From Gammaproteobacteria bacterium (GTDB lineage Bacteria; Pseudomonadota; Gammaproteobacteria; Methylococcales; Methylomonadaceae): a stretch of DNA of 12,513 nt. Location: the NCBI GenBank assembly GCA_024276805.1, contig JAJRWJ010000057.1, positions 1-12,513 of the forward strand, read 5' to 3'. Numbering within the stretch: the first letter of the stretch is position 1; each line of letters opens with the position of its first letter. The notes beneath the pieces are model-generated. The model worked only from the letters and a program-made list of their open reading frames with translations. It made no database searches and had not been told where the DNA came from. Of the stretch, positions 7,511 through 12,513 are shown in pieces. Made by a program: the position numbers and the translations under genes.

Positions 7511-8344
7511 TTAACGCAGTCTTTCCGCGAGCCGGGGAACAGCTCCGAAGACTTTTGCGTTTTGCGCCAGCAATACGCTCATGGGCCGTGACTGCAACAC
7601 GCGGTCGATAGCGTCGGCCAGTTGTAAATAGTCAGCTCGTAGCTGGGGATCATCTGCTTTTTGTGCATATGCACGCACCCGATCCGCGTCACCGGAATCA
7701 AGCGTGGCATGGATTTTTGTGCGCAATTTATTGAAGCCCGGATCCTGTTCGGCCAGTGCCGTCGACAAATGCCGGATTTTTTGAACGGAAGCGCTGTCTC
7801 CGCCATGGGCCAGAAGCTGCACACCGATACGCAGAGCCGGGTAACGCAGTCCGATCCATTCGGGTTTGCCGGCCAGGGTAGTCAACAAAACTCGGGCGCC
7901 GGCTCTTTCGTCTTCTTCCTGAATAGCACCACGATAAAACCGGGCTTTGCTCAGAATCCAGCCATGGTCGGCCGCAATCAAATATTTTTCAATCAACAGC
8001 TGGTTATACCAGTCGATGAAATCAGCGCGCTCCAGGCTTTTCCGGGCGTCAAAGCCGGCCAGCAAATTGGCGATCCAATAGCCGTTTTCATGCAGGATCA
8101 GGACTTTGTCGCTGAGTTCTCCGTGTTGATGTCCACCACCATGCGGGCTACAGGCATAAGCCTTGGGCGGCAGGATTTCACCATCGTTGCAATACCAGCG
8201 AATACTGCTGAACGGGCCTTTGCGGCTGCTCTTCATTGTCAAGATCCAGTCTCTGAATTCCGCTGCCCGGGCTGGTGTTGAAGACACCGGCAATGTTGGA
8301 AAAACCAGTAAAACAGCCAGCAGATAAATATAGAATTGACGCAT
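7511..8344 (-). CDS. Exported N-terminal part of the dikinase-like protein, ending at an in-frame TAA
   Basis: This encodes 277 residues from the ATG at 8342-8344. A GTG 29 codons upstream is possible but would bury the signal sequence. The signal peptide MRQFYIYLLAVLLVF... ends near TPARA/AEF. Next comes a Cys/His-rich stretch (C52, C65, H68, H72, H74; YCNDG...ACSPHGGGHQHGE) that may bind metal or form a disulfide, then a mostly helical region. I do not recognise this part as a named domain. The TAA at 7511-7513 is followed directly, in frame and with no start codon, by the swivel and ATP-binding region, so the unbroken protein would be about 972 residues and exported. As read, this product would be a secreted domain without catalytic parts. 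A single C-to-T change from CAA would explain the stop. Confidence 0.75.
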   Translation of the reverse strand: MRQFYIYLLAVLLVFPTLPVSSTPARAAEFRDWILTMKSSRKGPFSSIRWYCNDGEILPPKAYACSPHGGGHQHGELSDKVLILHENGYWIANLLAGFDARKSLERADFIDWYNQLLIEKYLIAADHGWILSKARFYRGAIQEEDERAGARVLLTTLAGKPEWIGLRYPALRIGVQLLAHGGDSASVQKIRHLSTALAEQDPGFNKLRTKIHATLDSGDADRVRAYAQKADDPQLRADYLQLADAIDRVLQSRPMSVLLAQNAKVFGAVPRLAERLR

Positions 8345-8644
8345 AACCAAGTCGTTTTCAAAACACTCTGAACTGAGACAACATAAACCGGAGGAAGGTT
8401 TGCCCGTGACTAATAAATAACTTGGCCGCACTGTTGGACATTGTCATTGCCGCGCTGATTTCCAGCTCGGGTGTGCGTGTTGTTCCATCCAGAAGCAGAG
8501 CAGCCGGATTATCCGGCCAGCTCAGGGATGGGTAACCAGTTCCCGTCTATAAATGACGGGAACTAATCCGGTACAGGGAAGTGCCGGCATGATCAATAGC
8601 TCCATCGATCAGCCAGCACAGCCCCGCGCCGAAACGGACACTGA
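8345..8644. other. Intergenic stretch between the transporter and the dikinase-like gene
   Basis: These 300 bases hold no gene. They contain a perfect 10-bp hairpin (8538-8564) and a short perfect interrupted palindrome, GCCGGAT-T-ATCCGGC, at 8503-8517. Both lie downstream of the transporter stop and upstream of the dikinase-like start. The dikinase-like start has only a weak ribosome site and no clear -10/-35 pair, so I cannot tell whether it has its own promoter or is transcribed from the transporter. Confidence 0.5.
8538..8564 (-). terminator. Perfect hairpin downstream of the transporter gene, possible terminator or mRNA-end structure
   Basis: The arms AGTTCCCGTC and GACGGGAACT pair over 10 bp around a 7-base TATAAAT loop, about 80 bases after the transporter stop. 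On the minus strand no T-tract follows, so it is not a classical Rho-independent terminator. It may stabilise the mRNA 3' end or weaken readthrough into the dikinase-like gene. Confidence 0.45.
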
Positions 8645-10054
8645 CTAACGCTTGCCATCCTGCGGGTTTTCAGCCAAAGCCTTATTGTACTCCCGGACCA
8701 GTACCAAGCTGAATATCAACCACAATACCACCAGCGACACATTAAAGACAAAAAACTGCTTGATTGACAGTGCAAACAGCTGAACCCCGAACAGCACGGT
8801 CAGGGCCGCCAGACCATCGCCAATGCGTACATAGAATGTATCGATGGCCGGTTTGCCGAGAAATTTCAGGCCCGTGTCCACCGGCAGCCAGAGTACATGC
8901 CGGGCGGTATTGTTGATCGAATAGTCGGTGGCATTTTCTGCGATTTTCATGATTTTCACGACCAGCAGAATCGGCAATAGCGCCATCGCGGTATAGGAAA
9001 TCATTGCTATCACCGGCAGAAGCATCAGGATCCCCCCGAAACCACCCAGTTTCAGCAGACGGGAAGCGACCAAGGATTGCAGCAACAGGGCGATCATATT
9101 GACCCAGAAAAAGAAATCGCCATAAAAGCCAGTGGTGCCGTTGCGTGTGAATTCGAGTATCTGCTGGGGATCCGTTATCCCTTGCTCGGCGGCTTGCCGG
9201 GCGAGCGTCTCCTGGATGACTTGAAACAACAGGTTTTCACCATTGGTATTGACCCAGTTGGTCAAAAGCGTCACCAGTGCGGCAAACAATACAAAGCGAC
9301 TGTAGAAGATCAATCGGGCGCCGCTGATGACCGTTCCAAGGTTGTTGTCGTCACCCAGGATTGTCGGCATATCGACTTTACTGTCACGGGATGCCGTTTC
9401 ACGGCGGTGGCGGGCGTCGACAATATGGATCAGGAACAGTGACGCCAGCAGCGGCAGGGTGGCGATAATCAACAGGAACTCGCTACGAATGAACCCGCTT
9501 TCGACAAACCGGTCGACCATCCAGGATCCTGCAGCCGCCCCGGAAGTACCGCCGATGGCGATTAACGGCAGCATCCGTTTACCGCGCTCCTCGGTGTAAA
9601 TGTCGGCGCTGAAAGTCCAGAACTGGGCCACCACGAAAACCCCGAACATGCCCACCCAGAGATAAAAAATCACCCCCGACGCAGGCAGTTTTTCAATGAA
9701 AAAACCGGGCTGAAGAAACCAGAAAACCACCATGTTCGAAATACAGAACAGGGTGGTTCGGTTGATCAGGGTGATGCGACTCCAACGTCTGGCCAGGCGT
9801 CCATACCAGACGATGATCAACAACAACAACAGGCTCTGGGCGAAACTGGAATAGGCCTTGACCTCCATCTTCGACAACCCGGCAATATCCGAGACCGCGA
9901 TCCAGCCCTCGCGCAACGGCTTGATGAAATAGTAGGCGCAAAGAATCAGAAACACATTGACGAACATCAACAGCGCCGTGGAACCTTCCCCGGGCTTTAC
10001 TTCGGTAAAAATCTGCAGCAATCTTTCTGTCTTGGTCAGCTGTACCGTATTCAT
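8645..10054 (-). CDS. NTP/NDP exchange-type transporter (ATP:ADP antiporter family), inner membrane
   Basis: This 469-residue protein is rich in membrane helices (about 11-12; clear ones near 27-47, 70-84, 98-116, 127-147, 192-211, 251-268, 313-331, 340-365, 412-430 and 433-453). The start region (PGEGSTALLMFVNVFLILCAYYFIKPLRE) and the segment AENATDYSINNTARHVLWLPV near 372-392 are hallmarks of the ADP/ATP carrier-like family related to Rickettsia and plastid nucleotide exchangers. Free-living proteobacteria also carry members, whose substrates are mostly untested. It starts with ATG and ends with TAG, with a backup TGA 12 codons later; there is no strong ribosome site. The gene lies 300 bases upstream of an apparently exported ATP-binding dikinase, so a role in nucleotide movement across the inner membrane for that enzyme is a reasonable guess. 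The family is confident; substrate and direction are unknown. Confidence 0.85.
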   Translation of the reverse strand: MNTVQLTKTERLLQIFTEVKPGEGSTALLMFVNVFLILCAYYFIKPLREGWIAVSDIAGLSKMEVKAYSSFAQSLLLLLIIVWYGRLARRWSRITLINRTTLFCISNMVVFWFLQPGFFIEKLPASGVIFYLWVGMFGVFVVAQFWTFSADIYTEERGKRMLPLIAIGGTSGAAAGSWMVDRFVESGFIRSEFLLIIATLPLLASLFLIHIVDARHRRETASRDSKVDMPTILGDDNNLGTVISGARLIFYSRFVLFAALVTLLTNWVNTNGENLLFQVIQETLARQAAEQGITDPQQILEFTRNGTTGFYGDFFFWVNMIALLLQSLVASRLLKLGGFGGILMLLPVIAMISYTAMALLPILLVVKIMKIAENATDYSINNTARHVLWLPVDTGLKFLGKPAIDTFYVRIGDGLAALTVLFGVQLFALSIKQFFVFNVSLVVLWLIFSLVLVREYNKALAENPQDGKR

Positions 10055-10243
10055 TGAGTGAGTATTCTAATCTAATTCACGGGCGAACCATCGGACTATA
10101 CTCATCGTATATGGAATTCCGGCACTCATGGTGTTCCGACAATCTGAGAATTATTGCTCGACAACGCACCTGATTCCTTCCAATAAGCAGCGCTGCACTC
10201 CAGATCAGTTCAATATCATGGCCGGTTTCCCAAACCTGGCGCA
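10055..10243. other. Leader region of the transporter gene
   Basis: These 189 bases separate the stop of the anchored protein from the transporter ATG. I find no convincing promoter: TATAGT (minus strand, near 10099) lacks a matching -35. No strong hairpin is seen. Confidence 0.3.
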
Positions 10244-10801
10244 TCATCCCCTTTTGGCGATGAATTTTTCCATTATCCCGCCGCCTGGAACATTGTTCTG
10301 GCGAATGAATTTGATCTGGTTCTGCTCAATGATGCCGTGATATTCAGTCTGAAAGGGAATCAGATCCTGTCCATCAGTATAGGTGCTTTGCGTAATAAAT
10401 GTCACGACGTTGCCCTCGATCCTGCCTTGCCTGATCCCCAACCTCGATTCGCGGCCGCTGCGCCTGTCGCTGGTCTTAACCAATCCAAACACCCTGTCTC
10501 CAACCCTCTCAAACTGAAAAATCAGACTGTACAAAACATTATCCGCATAGGGACTGCCCATGACCGCTGTTTTCCAGACCCCCGAAATATCACCTGCAAG
10601 CTGCTGCTGTTTATCGGTATTTGCAGCCACTGACCCACTGACACCACCCTCGATTGCGACATTCGACTTGCCGGGGAAAATTTTATCCCAGTTTCCAAAA
10701 ATCGCCGTTCCCAAAATTCCCAGCGTGGTAATGACGGCCACCACGATTTGCGTGGCATGTCCGCTCCTGTTGTTTTTTTGCGGCGTTTCCGGCTTTGCCA
10801 T
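10244..10801 (-). CDS. Membrane-anchored protein of unknown function with an exported beta-rich domain
   Basis: This 185-residue protein has a short polar, basic N-terminus, one membrane helix at about 17-37 (TQIVVAVITTLGILGTAIF), a Gly/Ser-rich linker (about 46-66) and a C-terminal domain from GDISGVWKT (69-77) to the end. The domain has alternating hydrophobic strands, repeated Gly turns and a closing NNVPGGGIMEKF motif, a pattern that resembles a small beta-barrel or lipocalin-like fold. With no cleavable signal peptide it should stay anchored with the domain in the periplasm. The ATG at 10801 is well supported by GGAG seven bases upstream. It lies about 100 bases downstream of sdaA on the same strand, but nothing ties it functionally to that gene. 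No name can be given. Confidence 0.75.
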   Translation of the reverse strand: MAKPETPQKNNRSGHATQIVVAVITTLGILGTAIFGNWDKIFPGKSNVAIEGGVSGSVAANTDKQQQLAGDISGVWKTAVMGSPYADNVLYSLIFQFERVGDRVFGLVKTSDRRSGRESRLGIRQGRIEGNVVTFITQSTYTDGQDLIPFQTEYHGIIEQNQIKFIRQNNVPGGGIMEKFIAKRG

Positions 10802-10902
10802 GATTTGCTCCAGTCGATTCTTTTCAGACTACAGGGTGGCATAGGAGCTGAAACGTAACACTCCGGCCCATGGCATGACGAAAAAACCAAGTCAACACGC
10901 CG

Positions 10903-12282
<1,380 letters not shown>

Positions 12283-12513
12283 CACACTTCCCCTAAAAAA
12301 TACTGACAGTCCGGCCGATGGCAGTCCATCTGCTCCTGCACAGACAAACAAGATTCATGCTTTTCCCCATTTGGCACATATAACTTCTTCACCCAGCCAG
12401 CTTGTCAGATTATCCGAAACCCCGTCATGCCCGCAAAATCGAATCTTGACAGTATTTTGCCTACAACGCCAGGGAATCGATTCAATTATCCCCTTCGAGA
12501 ATACAAAAACAAG

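Noticed and set aside
12380..12410. Possible minus-strand promoter for sdaA (CTGACA with TATATG)
   Set aside because: The spacing of about 20 bases is too long and the nearer hexamer is a poor match; not strong enough to list.
12446..12451. Perfect TTGACA pointing out of the window
   Set aside because: No -10-like hexamer lies 16-19 bases downstream on the plus strand, so it is not supported as a promoter.

Overview
The window looks like chromosomal DNA of a free-living, probably motile gammaproteobacterium. The reasons are moderate GC, Shine-Dalgarno-led genes, a heme-type chemoreceptor, an iron-sulfur L-serine dehydratase and a dispersed CCCGGAT...ATCCGGG palindromic repeat of a type common in that class. 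I cannot name the genus. No rRNA, tRNA, CRISPR array, phage gene or transposase gene is visible.

Layout, left to right. (1) 1-1983, minus strand: a methyl-accepting chemotaxis protein with a periplasmic c-type heme (CxxCH) sensor. An in-frame TAG at 961-963 splits it, and the reading frame continues unbroken on both sides. (2) 1984-3016: about 1 kb with no convincing gene. It holds a 259-bp element (2245-2503) with near-perfect terminal inverted repeats, an inner inverted-repeat pair and near-identical 13-bp direct repeats on both flanks, resembling a MITE. (3) 3017-5429: two exported serine hydrolases of the class A beta-lactamase fold, facing each other and overlapping by 50 bp at their 3' ends. 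The minus-strand one also carries a peptidoglycan-binding domain. (4) 5426-8344, minus strand: a dikinase-like protein with a signal peptide, an N-terminal Cys/His-rich region, a phosphohistidine swivel domain and then a C-terminal PPDK-type ATP-binding domain. This is the domain order of plant glucan, water dikinases, not of PEP synthase. It is split by an in-frame TAA at 7511-7513. (5) 8645-10054, minus: an ATP/ADP (NTP/NDP) exchange-type transporter. (6) 10244-10801, minus: a membrane-anchored protein of unknown function. (7) 10903-12282, minus: L-serine ammonia-lyase, sdaA.

The most interesting region is 3882-10054. A nucleotide-exchange-type carrier, an apparently exported ATP-dependent dikinase-like protein and an exported serine hydrolase with a wall-binding domain lie in a row on the same strand. 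The last two share an ATGA stop/start overlap. A working model, which is inference only, is an envelope-modifying module in which nucleotide moved by the carrier feeds a periplasmic dikinase. Two unrelated large genes in the window each carry one in-frame stop (TAG, TAA), both one C-to-T transition from Gln codons, while five of the six clear gene ends use TGA. Sequence error, recent gene decay and readthrough are all possible.
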